In this document: in pieces, positions 25,963-35,475 of the stretch
Position numbering within the stretch: position 1 is the stretch's first letter
Layout of the letters: each line of letters starts with the position of its first letter
Source: Paenibacillus sp. LS1
GTDB taxonomy: Bacteria > Bacillota > Bacilli > Paenibacillales > Paenibacillaceae
Assembly (NCBI RefSeq): GCF_026013365.1
Contig: NZ_JAPDOE010000001.1
Coordinates: 248,001-312,000, forward strand
Length of the DNA stretch: 64,000 nt
Direction: 5' to 3'
The notes under the pieces: generated by a model
What the model was told of the DNA's origin: nothing
Seen by the model: only the letters and a program-made list of their open reading frames with translations
Databases searched by the model: none
Position numbers and translations under genes: made by a program

Positions 25963-26973
25963 TCACGTCTCCAAAAATTGCTTTAGATGACGATCGATAA
26001 CGAGTGAATCCTCTTCGTTAGCTCCGATGCCAAAGCAGTGTCCCCACTTGGACTCTATGGGTTGATACACAGCGTTCGGCATATGTTGAACATCATACGA
26101 ACTATCTTCTGGTGTGAAGAACAAGTCACTTGATCCTGGCATAACGAGTGCAGGAGAAGTGATCTTGCTTAACGCCTGTTCGAAGTTGCCGTCATCTACG
26201 GGATTATCGCTAATGTCTCCATATATTCCTGTACGTAACATGGTAATCAGGTCATTGGCATCGAAGGTTAAAAACACCTGGTCCCAGTAATCTTCCACAT
26301 AAGATTTCAAGGTATCGTAACCTTCGGTTTGATACAATTTCTCCAAATAATACGCCTGCGAAAACCCCCATGGAGCATAAGCTCTTCCCATTGCTGCGAG
26401 ACCGGCAACTGGAGGACGCTCATATCTACCATTTTTAAAATTCGAATCTGCCTGTAACGCCGCGATCATTGCTTCGAATACCAACTGTGTATGGGGTCTA
26501 CTCTTTGCCGTTCCGCCAAAGGGGGCAATACGCTCGACCATCTCAGGATAACTGGTTCCCCATTGATAAACCTGCATGGCTCCCAGAGACCAGCCCACAA
26601 CAAGTTTGATTTTGGAGATACCGAATTTTTGAGTGATGAGTTGATGTTGGGCACGCACATTGTCATACATGGAGATGAGAGGGAAGTTGTTCTTATCATA
26701 TGGGGCAGGGGTATTACTTGGAGAGGAGGATAATCCGTTACCCAACATATTGGGCACAACGATAAAATAACGACTGGGGTCCAGTGCTTTGTCCATTCCA
26801 ATTAACCATTCATTATCTGTGTGAAGTCCAGCAAACCACGTTGGAACGACAATTACATTGTCCTTTGTGGCATTTAAGTTTCCATAGGTCTTGTAAGCGA
26901 TAAAGGCTTGAGGCAGCTGTTGCCCCGATTGAAGTAGTGTATCTCCAAGGTTATAGGTTTCATAATCGTTCAT
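25963..26973 (-). CDS. Alpha/beta hydrolase, homoserine acetyltransferase (MetX)-like
   Basis: 336 residues. Nucleophile elbow GWSLGAMQ (Ser ~127), an Asp in PGSSDLFFTPED (~279) and the His of WGHCFGIG (~312) complete the alpha/beta-hydrolase triad; GWSLGAMQ is the elbow of the MetX/homoserine O-acetyltransferase family. No methionine genes are adjacent, so it may act on another ester. RBS AAGGAGGA precedes the ATG. It is divergent from a LysR regulator 124 bases away, which probably controls it. Confidence 0.8.
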   Translation of the reverse strand: MNDYETYNLGDTLLQSGQQLPQAFIAYKTYGNLNATKDNVIVVPTWFAGLHTDNEWLIGMDKALDPSRYFIVVPNMLGNGLSSSPSNTPAPYDKNNFPLISMYDNVRAQHQLITQKFGISKIKLVVGWSLGAMQVYQWGTSYPEMVERIAPFGGTAKSRPHTQLVFEAMIAALQADSNFKNGRYERPPVAGLAAMGRAYAPWGFSQAYYLEKLYQTEGYDTLKSYVEDYWDQVFLTFDANDLITMLRTGIYGDISDNPVDDGNFEQALSKITSPALVMPGSSDLFFTPEDSSYDVQHMPNAVYQPIESKWGHCFGIGANEEDSLVIDRHLKQFLET

Positions 26974-27097
26974 GGATAGATCCTCCTTAAAATATAGTAA
27001 TAACTTGATTTCACTCTACAATACGTCTATCATCAATTCAACGAAACGTTATCGAACATAACATTCATTTATTTTGAACATAGGAAGTGACTGATTC

Positions 27098-27982
27098 ATG
27101 GAAATACGCCAGCTAAAAACCTTTTGGACACTTGCATCGACCTGTAGCTTTCATCAAACTGCTGAATTATTGAGCTATGTACCCTCTACCATAACCATGC
27201 AAATCAAATCGCTGGAAGAAGAGCTCGGGGTGAAATTGCTGGATCGATTAGGCAAAAAGGTCGTGTTAACGGATGCTGGCCAACAGTTTCTGCCTTACGC
27301 CACTAAGATATTAAACGATGTGGAGGAAGCAAAGTGCATATCCAGTCAGCACGGAGAATTGGCGGGAACGGTTGTGATCGGAGCAGACGAAGTGCTGTGT
27401 GCATATCTTCTTCCAGCCTTGTTCAAACGCTTCCGAGCGGATTATCCGGGTGTGCGGTTATTGTTCCGCCCCTTGTCTGGCCAAGAGCTTAAATCGAGTC
27501 TGAGAGAAGGACATGCCGATGTCGTTTTTGTATTGGATGAGCCTATGAATTCCAAAGACCTTCATTCCGAGTTTTTAAAGGATGAGACCTTTCAAATGGT
27601 CGTTTCTCCCGATCATATGTTAGCATCGCTTTCCGCGTTGGTCATTGATGACTTCCACAAACAGCATTTTTTACTGACCGAAAAGAACTGTTCGTATCGC
27701 ACTCATTTTGACCAATCCATAACAAAGAAAGGTGCTGATGCTCTGACAGAGCTGGAGTTTCAAAGTGTAGAAGCCATTAAACAATGTGTTGCGGCTGGTC
27801 TAGGGATCGCTTTATTGCCTGAAATGGCTTTGAAGAAAGAGTTGAGCGAAGGGGAAGTGGTTGCTCTGCCGTGGGATTTATCAGATGTATCCTTTTCTGC
27901 GCAAATGCTCTGGCATCGGGAAAAGTGGATCTCTCCGTCTATGGCTGCTTTCATGGAGGTCGCCAAGAGTGAGTTGATTTGA
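27098..27982 (+). CDS. LysR-family transcriptional regulator
   Basis: 294 residues: N-terminal helix-turn-helix (LKTFWTLASTCSFHQTAELLSYVPSTIT, ~6-33) and a periplasmic-binding-like effector domain. Divergent from the MetX-like hydrolase, the classic LysR arrangement, so that gene is the likely target. The 124-base spacer is AT-rich and contains a partly palindromic AACGAAACGTT region near 27040. The NUDIX gene follows on the same strand after 111 bases. Confidence 0.9.
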   Translation: MEIRQLKTFWTLASTCSFHQTAELLSYVPSTITMQIKSLEEELGVKLLDRLGKKVVLTDAGQQFLPYATKILNDVEEAKCISSQHGELAGTVVIGADEVLCAYLLPALFKRFRADYPGVRLLFRPLSGQELKSSLREGHADVVFVLDEPMNSKDLHSEFLKDETFQMVVSPDHMLASLSALVIDDFHKQHFLLTEKNCSYRTHFDQSITKKGADALTELEFQSVEAIKQCVAAGLGIALLPEMALKKELSEGEVVALPWDLSDVSFSAQMLWHREKWISPSMAAFMEVAKSELI

Positions 27983-28093
27983 TTGTTCAGAATTTGTTTA
28001 GATGTATGTGTTAAAATGTTCTTTATGGAGATCGTGAGGTTAAATGGAATCAACCTTCAACAACATGATACAGATATATATGGGGGATTAGTA

Positions 28094-28558
28094 ATGGAGA
28101 GAAAGATTAGAAATTCTGCAAAAGCATTGATCATTAAATACGGGAGAATGCTTGCGATCAAGCAGGATGATAATGGCGATGTGATCTATATATTGCCTGG
28201 TGGGAGCCAGAATGCAGGTGAAACGCTGACGGATGCTGTGAAGCGTGAAGTTGGGGAAGAAATCGGAGTCGATGTAGAACCGTTATCATTGGAATTCGTC
28301 ATTGAAGGGGTATACGGTGAAGCTCTTCATCGTGTAGATTTTGTTTTTTTATGCGAGTACATAGGTTTAATGGACCATGACAGTTCTATTGTGCCAAGTG
28401 ACGAAAATCAAGTGGAATATGAATGGCTCGAAATTAAAAATATAAACGAACTACCTTTATTTCCTGCAAAATTACGAAAGCAGATCATTCGATTGGTTGA
28501 GGGAGAAAAAACGGTTATGTATTTGGGAAGTGAAGAAGATGAGGACCTGTGTGGTTAG
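28094..28558 (+). CDS. NUDIX hydrolase
   Basis: 154 residues from ATG 28094 with GGGGGA upstream; the frame is open further back but lacks a site. The Nudix box is complete: G at GGSQNAGE, then REVGEEIG (~36-58), with the Glu pair that binds Mg2+. These enzymes cleave nucleoside diphosphates linked to another group. The ending (GSEEDEDLCG) is acidic. Substrate cannot be inferred. A terminator follows. Confidence 0.88.
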   Translation: MERKIRNSAKALIIKYGRMLAIKQDDNGDVIYILPGGSQNAGETLTDAVKREVGEEIGVDVEPLSLEFVIEGVYGEALHRVDFVFLCEYIGLMDHDSSIVPSDENQVEYEWLEIKNINELPLFPAKLRKQIIRLVEGEKTVMYLGSEEDEDLCG

Positions 28559-28613
28559 ATGTGCACACGGGTGTGTTATTCGTAAACAAGGGGCAGTCTT
28601 GTATGTATAAAGG

Positions 28614-28660
28614 AAAGGCTATTTCAAAGGACATGATGGTCCAGAGAAATAGCCTTTTTG
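28614..28660 (+). terminator. Terminator after the NUDIX gene
   Basis: Outer stem AAAGGCTATTTC / GAAATAGCCTTT, inner GGAC / GTCC, followed by TTTTT. The outer stem matches that of the terminator at 18684. Confidence 0.85.
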
Positions 28661-28726
28661 CCGTTAAACAAAGTGTACAGAGCGATTAGAAAATGAACAT
28701 CTAAGGAGCTACATTTAGGCCAGGTG

Positions 28727-29074
28727 TTATATTTCTGGTTCCTTCACGCCTGCTGTCATATTTTTCTGACCCCATATTACCATGGATTCAATTAAAGGAA
28801 CCAATTCCTTGCCCGATTCAGTGAGCGAATACTCCACTCTCGGTGGCACCTCGTTATATTGTTCCCGATGCACGATGCCGTAATGAATCAAATCCTTCAA
28901 ACAGTTCGTTAGCATCGTTCCGGTAATGCCAGGCAGTCTTCTTTTTAATTCATTGTAACGTATACACTCATTTTCGCTGAGGATTGCCAGGATCGGAAGA
29001 TTCCACTTGCCTCCAATGACCTGAAATGCATAAGTCGCTGGACATAACTGATCGAAATTAAACTCGTATTTCAC
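28727..29074 (-). CDS. HxlR-family transcriptional regulator
   Basis: 115 residues, winged helix of the HxlR/DUF24 class: an N-terminal Cys in the sequence QLCPATYAFQVIGGKWNLPIL (~10-31), then RYNELKRRLPGITGTMLTNCL (recognition helix). HxlR proteins with this Cys (YodB, HypR, QorR) sense electrophiles, quinones or disulfide stress. Divergent from the DsbA/SpxH-like gene at 29209 over 134 bases, so that gene is the likely target. Confidence 0.88.
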   Translation of the reverse strand: MKYEFNFDQLCPATYAFQVIGGKWNLPILAILSENECIRYNELKRRLPGITGTMLTNCLKDLIHYGIVHREQYNEVPPRVEYSLTESGKELVPLIESMVIWGQKNMTAGVKEPEI

Positions 29075-29208
29075 TTGATACCCTCCAATAGTATACTTTT
29101 TGATACTTAGTCAGAAAAAGAATCGTACTTGTTCAGAAGATTGTAGACATTATAATCAAACTAAGACAAGAAAATCAATTCATAAGACAAGATAGAGGCG
29201 GGATAAAC

Positions 29209-30135
29209 GTGGGTAACGAATCTATGATGTGTGATCTGGAAACAGGCATATGTGGTGTGAACGAGGAAGAGGCGATGCAAGAAATCAATCTGAATCACGT
29301 TGAGAAAAGGATAACTCTTTATTACGCAACAGATCCGATATGCTCTCACTGCTGGGCGCTTGAGCCTGTGCTTCATCGGTTTATTGAGGAATACGGTCAT
29401 TATTTTACGCTGCAAATCAAAATGGGTGGGCTCCTGGCTAACTGGAATGGTTTCTCGGATGGCGCTAACGGGATTCAGAAGCCTTCGGACGTTGCAGCGC
29501 ATTGGAAGGAAGTAGGTGAGCATTCACGTATGCCCATCGACGGTTCCTTATGGCACGATAATCCAATACTTTCTTCTTATCCGCCATCTCGCGTATTTAA
29601 GGTCATTCAGAGTACACATCCTGGGAAAGAGCATGACTTTTTAAGACGTGCGCGTGAAGCCGTGTTTGCATTTAATCGAAATATTGGAGAAGATGATGTG
29701 CTGACGGATATCGTCAATCATCTGGGCTTGAATGGAAAACAAGTGGTTGAAGCGGCTGCACAGCAATCTGCACAAGATTTATTAGAGGAAGACTTTGAGA
29801 GTGTGTCTAGTTTGGGAGTTAGAGGTTTCCCATCCATTATTATTGTGAATGAAGAGAACCAGGGTATAAAAATTGTCGGAGCGCGTTCTCTTGAAACATA
29901 TGTGCAAGCACTTCAGCAGGTGCTCGGTGGTGATCTGAAACCAAAACAGATAACCTCGTTGGAACAGAAAATCAATGAGGGACACCTTCTTTTTTCTAAA
30001 GAAATGGAGGTCTTGTACAATATCGAAAAGAGTGATATTGAATCATATGTGAAATCTGAATTGGCAGAGCACACATATCGTATGGGTCATATTTTGAATG
30101 AGATGTATATTGAGCATGTGGTAGGAACCATGTAA
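29209..30135 (+). CDS. DsbA/FrnE-family thioredoxin-fold protein, SpxH(YjbH)-like
   Basis: 308 residues, GTG start after AGAGGCGGG (an ATG at 29224 is also possible). Thioredoxin-fold active site DPICSHCWALEP (~46-57) with a CxxC pair, helical insert and a C-terminal helical tail. The DPxCxxCWxLEP pattern is that of YjbH/SpxH, the adaptor that delivers Spx to ClpXP in Bacillus, and of FrnE-like oxidoreductases. It has two more Cys near the N-terminus (CDLETGIC). With the HxlR regulator divergent, a redox or electrophile stress role is likely. It is not certain that this is the main SpxH of the cell. Confidence 0.82.
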   Translation: MGNESMMCDLETGICGVNEEEAMQEINLNHVEKRITLYYATDPICSHCWALEPVLHRFIEEYGHYFTLQIKMGGLLANWNGFSDGANGIQKPSDVAAHWKEVGEHSRMPIDGSLWHDNPILSSYPPSRVFKVIQSTHPGKEHDFLRRAREAVFAFNRNIGEDDVLTDIVNHLGLNGKQVVEAAAQQSAQDLLEEDFESVSSLGVRGFPSIIIVNEENQGIKIVGARSLETYVQALQQVLGGDLKPKQITSLEQKINEGHLLFSKEMEVLYNIEKSDIESYVKSELAEHTYRMGHILNEMYIEHVVGTM

Positions 30136-30235
30136 GAATCTTCCTGCTTTCAGCACACGGATGTACTATTCGCACAGGCAAGTCGTCCACCCATTGCGTA
30201 GACTGAAGTAGATCAAGTCAAGTGAGGTGAATTCC

Positions 30236-30808
30236 ATGGCTAAAACCAATGAAATACACGTCCGGGTGAAACGGCTCAAGGATCGCCCAGTCTGCGTGAC
30301 TCTTCATAATGGCGAGACGTACGTCGGGTACATCTCTGGCGTTAACAGCGAAGGCGTAGTGCTTACCGGGGGAGGAAAGCTTACTCAGGCCGCAATCACA
30401 GCACCCTCATCTGAAGGCAGTGCTCGCAAAACCAAACCGAAAGCAGGGGCTACGAGAAAAACAGCATCCTCTCGAAAACGTAAACGGGTGAACAGCACAC
30501 GTAAGTCGCAAGTACGATCCCGGTCGATGTCTCGCTCAACGTCTAGGCAAGCCCAGGTATCATCTTTCATGCCTATGCTAGGCTCATTGTTAGGTGGCTT
30601 TGGCGGTGCAGGCTCGATTGGAGGTATGTTAGGCGGTGGTATGCGGTTGTTTGGCATGATCCAGCGATTTACACCTGTGGTCAAAATGGGGTATGGCATG
30701 ATTAAGCAGATTCAGCCATTTATGGGGGCAGTTCAAGGGCTGATGACTCCAGCAAGCCAAGCAGCTCAGGCTGAAACCGAAGGTGAAGAGGAAGCACAAC
30801 AAGGATAA
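30236..30808 (+). CDS. Lsm-like domain protein with Arg/Ser-rich and Gly-rich regions
   Basis: 190 residues from ATG 30236 with AGTGAGGTG 8 bases upstream. Residues ~5-45 (VRVKRLKDRPVCVTLHNGETYVGYISGV) resemble the Sm/Hfq beta-barrel pattern of a strand, NGxxYxGxI and turn. Residues ~58-103 are very basic (RKRKRVNSTRKSQVRSRSMSRS) like RS tails. Residues ~108-165 are Gly/Met-rich and hydrophobic, and the C-terminus is acidic. Not a standard Hfq, which is ~75 residues. I do not recognise the family; spore-coat or RNA-binding roles are only guesses. Confidence 0.7.
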   Translation: MAKTNEIHVRVKRLKDRPVCVTLHNGETYVGYISGVNSEGVVLTGGGKLTQAAITAPSSEGSARKTKPKAGATRKTASSRKRKRVNSTRKSQVRSRSMSRSTSRQAQVSSFMPMLGSLLGGFGGAGSIGGMLGGGMRLFGMIQRFTPVVKMGYGMIKQIQPFMGAVQGLMTPASQAAQAETEGEEEAQQG

Positions 30809-31078
30809 TACTTGAAATGAAAATCGTGAAATAGAACACAACCTTCGTTGCATTTGGAAAGGAAGTATTGCTAGTGTGTTGGGTGATTTGATCTCTTTCT
30901 GATCTGTTCTGTTCCTTATCTTCTCCGCTAGATGCTAACTGCAAGCTGCTCTCCGTACGCCAAACGGAGGGTGGCTTATTTGCTTATGCTGTATAAGAGG
31001 AATAGAAACTGAAGATTTCCAATACGCACCAAACGTCTAACTTTGGAACTATGTAGTTGGGCCGACTACCCTCATGCA
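30809..31078. other. Intergenic stretch with an isolated hairpin
   Basis: About 270 bases without a supported gene. It holds one clear small hairpin CTCCGT / ACGGAG near 30951-30970 flanked by GCTGC and GGTGGC, with no T-run. No riboswitch or known small RNA was recognised. Confidence 0.4.
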
Positions 31079-31082
31079 GCAA

Positions 31083-31115
31083 AAAGCACCGTGCGCAGGG
31101 AGCTGCACGCGGTGC
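31083..31115 (-). terminator. Terminator after the arabinofuranosidase gene
   Basis: Read on the minus strand: GCACCGCGTGC / GCACGGTGC stem followed by TTTTTTGC, 60 bases past the stop of the GH51 gene. Confidence 0.85.
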
Positions 31116-31173
31116 GAAAAGCAATGCTGTATTGCAGAGTGGAAACAGATTCTATTCCGCTGCTATGAAGCCT

Positions 31174-32763
<1,590 letters not shown>

Positions 32764-32798
32764 TTATTGATTTGTTATCTAATGTGTATCATAATGCT

Positions 32799-32804
32799 AT
32801 TATA
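32799..32804 (-). promoter_or_regulatory. -10 box of the abfA promoter
   Basis: TATAAT on the minus strand, about 115 bases before the abfA TTG. The palindrome at 32828 lies over its -35 region. Confidence 0.5.
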
Positions 32805-32827
32805 TTGAGCAAGCTTATTCTACAGGG

Positions 32828-32843
32828 TTCGCTAAATAGCGAA
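32828..32843. promoter_or_regulatory. Palindromic candidate operator between abfA and the ArsR-type gene
   Basis: TTCGCTAAATAGCGAA: perfect 7-base arms around AA. It covers the likely -35 region of abfA and lies 42 to 66 bases before the regulator start, a good place for an ArsR-type repressor. Two GAATTCTA direct repeats follow at 32841 and 32864. Confidence 0.5.
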
Positions 32844-32884
32844 TTCTAAATCATTAATATATTGAATTCTAGAGAGATAGGGAA

Positions 32885-33820
32885 GTGAAGTTCATGATGC
32901 TTGGCACGGATTCCTCATCCTTGATCATATATGAGGCGCTCGCCAGCGAGGCCCGTTTAAATATCGTTCGCTTATTATTGCAAAACAGGGAGATGCATAT
33001 CAATGCGCTCGCCAAAGAGCTATATCTGAGCAAAGCTATCGTTAGTACACATGTGAGCAAATTGCAAAAAGCAGGCATCGTAGGCAGTCGCATGAAGCGT
33101 GAGAATGGTGGAACGTATAAATACTGCTTTATTCTGCAAGAATTTATGACTATCAATCTCTCTCCTGAACCAGTGGATGCTCCTTACCATGAAGTCTCTA
33201 TTCCGGTAGGTCAGTATACAGATTATGAAGCGTGGCCGACCTGCGGGATTGCGACAACTACGCAGATGATTGGACAGTACGACACACCGGCCTGCTTCAT
33301 GGACCCGGACCGGGTGAATGCGGGTATTCTTTGGTTGGCACGAGGTTTTCTGGAATATAAGATTCCCAATTATCTGAATACAGAACAGCATCTCCAGGAA
33401 ATTGAAATTTCACTCGAACTCAGTTCGGAAGCACCCCAAGTCAATGAAAACTGGCCGTCGGACATCCGCTTTTCCCTTAATGGAAAACACCTGGGAACAT
33501 GGACAAGCCCAGGGGACTTTGGGGATCGTAAAGGCAAACACACACCACTATGGTGGAAATTGGACGTCAACCAGTATGGTGTACTGAAGGTGCTGCGCAT
33601 TAACGGAGAAGGGACATTTATTGATGGACAGCGCATCTCGGATGTACGTATCCATGATCTGCAATTGGATTCTTCCACCTACTGGACGTTTGGATTAAGA
33701 CCGGAAGAAGGGGTGCCTGGTCGGGGCGGACTTACCTTGTTTGGGAAAGGGTTCGGCAACTACGATCAGGACATTTTGATTCGGTACTATTACGAGGATG
33801 CCGCGTTGAAAAAGGACTAG
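32885..33820 (+). CDS. ArsR-type HTH regulator with C-terminal beta domain
   Basis: 311 residues from GTG 32885 (ATG 32894 is possible). The N-terminal ~80 residues form an ArsR winged helix (ASEARLNIVRLLLQNREMHINALAKELYLSKAIVSTHVSKL). The following ~220 residues are not metal-sensing; they look like a beta-sandwich (SLNGKHLGTWTSPGDFGD, WWKLDVNQYG) of the kind that binds sugars. Divergent from abfA, so most likely it senses an arabinose-containing compound and controls abfA. The effector is inference. Confidence 0.78.
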   Translation: MKFMMLGTDSSSLIIYEALASEARLNIVRLLLQNREMHINALAKELYLSKAIVSTHVSKLQKAGIVGSRMKRENGGTYKYCFILQEFMTINLSPEPVDAPYHEVSIPVGQYTDYEAWPTCGIATTTQMIGQYDTPACFMDPDRVNAGILWLARGFLEYKIPNYLNTEQHLQEIEISLELSSEAPQVNENWPSDIRFSLNGKHLGTWTSPGDFGDRKGKHTPLWWKLDVNQYGVLKVLRINGEGTFIDGQRISDVRIHDLQLDSSTYWTFGLRPEEGVPGRGGLTLFGKGFGNYDQDILIRYYYEDAALKKD

Positions 33821-33841
33821 AATAATCTGGAATTTTAGGAT

Positions 33842-34349
33842 AAGGTATAACCATCTGAACAAAAAGGAACAAGAGGGACGTGAATCCCTAATTCTCCGAG
33901 TGTCTTTTTTGCCTGACAGAAAGCGGGAAGATTACATGGCCGAACTGGAGTATGTCCGGTATTTATTTGAGCACGGTGCACGTGTCTCGAATGTAGTCAG
34001 CTCGAAAAAGGGTCATCTGTTAGAAGAGATCACCACTTATGATGAGCATACGTTCTTTATCTGTATGTTTGTGAAGGGTACCACTTACCGAATACTATTA
34101 TAATAGCGGAAAAGTTCTGGGCAAAATGCATCATCTATCGAGAAAGAGTACACTCCCGTTCATCGCCGGCATCATTTGATGGACAATTACAGCGGTGAAT
34201 ATATCGATAACCTGGTACCTGAATCATTCTCTTTGCTTAAGGAGAAGATGGTCGCGCTACTGAAATGTCTGGAAGAGGATATACCGTATAAAGGGTTTTT
34301 CCATGAGATGTACTCCACTGAAACTCCTTTTGAGTATGAGGAACGCTGA
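33842..34349 (+). pseudogene. Decayed aminoglycoside-phosphotransferase-like gene
   Basis: Pieces of one protein appear in different frames: NHLNKKEQEGRESLILRVSF then EDYMAELEYVRYLFEHG up to ~34084; a jump to YYYNSGKVLGKMHHLS near 34096; and another shift to YTPVHRRHHLMDNYSGEY with VPESFSLLKEKMVALL, ending in a stop at 34347. These match the N-terminal lobe and middle of the APH/choline-kinase-like phosphotransferase family. The catalytic HxDxxxxN part is missing, and the two frameshifts and a deletion at the first junction show it is no longer functional. Confidence 0.75.
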
Positions 34350-34400
34350 AGGGACCTGCACTTAAACTACGTCATGAATAACCAATGATTCATCAAGTAT

Positions 34401-34436
34401 GGAGGCAGCCGGATGTACCGGTTGCCTCTTTGTTTG
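34401..34436 (+). terminator. Terminator downstream of the phosphotransferase remnant
   Basis: Stem GAGGCAGCCGG / CCGGTTGCCTC with one G-T pair, followed by TTTGTTTG. Still intact although the gene is broken. Confidence 0.75.
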
Positions 34437-34447
34437 TCTGCGGCATG

Positions 34448-35278
34448 TTATTCGAATTTGGAAGGAGCTACGTTGTAAAATTTTTTGAATGCTTTGGAGA
34501 ACGTAAAGGGATCGGGATAGCCCAGAAATCCGGCAATTTGCTGGATCGTATATTTTTTCTCATACAGATAGTCTCTGGCCCGGTTCATTTTGATCTGATT
34601 GATGTACTGTCCGGGTGTAATACCCAGAATTTTTTTGAACAACGAAATAAAATATTTCTCAGAGACGCCAGCAATAGCGGCAAGTTCGTTAACTCGGATG
34701 GCACGATGCAGATTCGCATCCACGTATGGGAACACGTTCTGCAGAACTTCCAGACTTCCTTCAATTTTCCTCGGTTTTTGGTCTTTCAGAAACTCACCGT
34801 GATACAGCCCTTGCCCATGTAATTCCAAAATTTTGGCGATGACGAGAAGGAGAGAGGCTTTCAAGTAAAGTGGACTGGCGGAAGCGCCGCTACTCTGCTT
34901 GAATCTTTGATAGGACGAGGTGAACAGCGTTGATTCCTCTTGAATCAGATTGCCAGGTACAATGCCGGGGAGTTGAAACTCGCCGAGAATCCGCTTCTGC
35001 TCAGCGATGCTGAAATCAAAGTGCATGTATACGAATCGGCATAACTCTCCGGTCGTGGAAGCCGTGTAGGGCATATCCGGATAAAAAAACACCACGTCAC
35101 CCGGTTCTGCCATATGCTCGATTCCATTGATGGTAATTTGCACGGAGCCTGCTGTAATGAACCACAGATCATAATCGGAATGAGACTTGCGCTCCGTCCA
35201 ATTACTGTCGTGTGTTTGTTCCAAATAAGAGCTCATGCGAAGTGTGATATACTCCGAAAGTTCGTCGATTATACTCAT
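34448..35278 (-). CDS. AraC-family transcriptional regulator
   Basis: 276 residues from ATG 35278 (MSIIDELSEY), preceded by AGGAAC. The N-terminal cupin sensor domain (~35-130: SDYDLWFITAGSVQITINGIEH, PGDVVFFYPDMPY) and C-terminal double HTH (NELAAIAGVSEKYFISLFKKILG; IQQIAGFLGYPDPFTFSKAFKK) are complete. Divergent from the GH4 glycosidase, which it likely activates in response to a sugar. Confidence 0.92.
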   Translation of the reverse strand: MSIIDELSEYITLRMSSYLEQTHDSNWTERKSHSDYDLWFITAGSVQITINGIEHMAEPGDVVFFYPDMPYTASTTGELCRFVYMHFDFSIAEQKRILGEFQLPGIVPGNLIQEESTLFTSSYQRFKQSSGASASPLYLKASLLLVIAKILELHGQGLYHGEFLKDQKPRKIEGSLEVLQNVFPYVDANLHRAIRVNELAAIAGVSEKYFISLFKKILGITPGQYINQIKMNRARDYLYEKKYTIQQIAGFLGYPDPFTFSKAFKKFYNVAPSKFE

Positions 35279-35438
35279 ATTTATAGTTCCTGCATGCATC
35301 TAACCCAACTCATTCCTCTCTACTTTATGACATCCTCTATTTTTAACTATCATATCAAAGGTTTTACTTCTTGTTAATTATCGTACGATATGACATGTTT
35401 TGAAAACTATCACACATTCCGATTCCAGCTCACTCACC

Positions 35439-35444
35439 TATAAT
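35439..35444 (+). promoter_or_regulatory. -10 box of the GH4 gene
   Basis: TATAAT 32 bases before the GH4 ATG, without a good -35, as expected for a promoter that depends on the divergent AraC activator. Confidence 0.5.
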
Positions 35445-35475
35445 GAACTTATATCGTTATGAGGAGGGGTTATTA

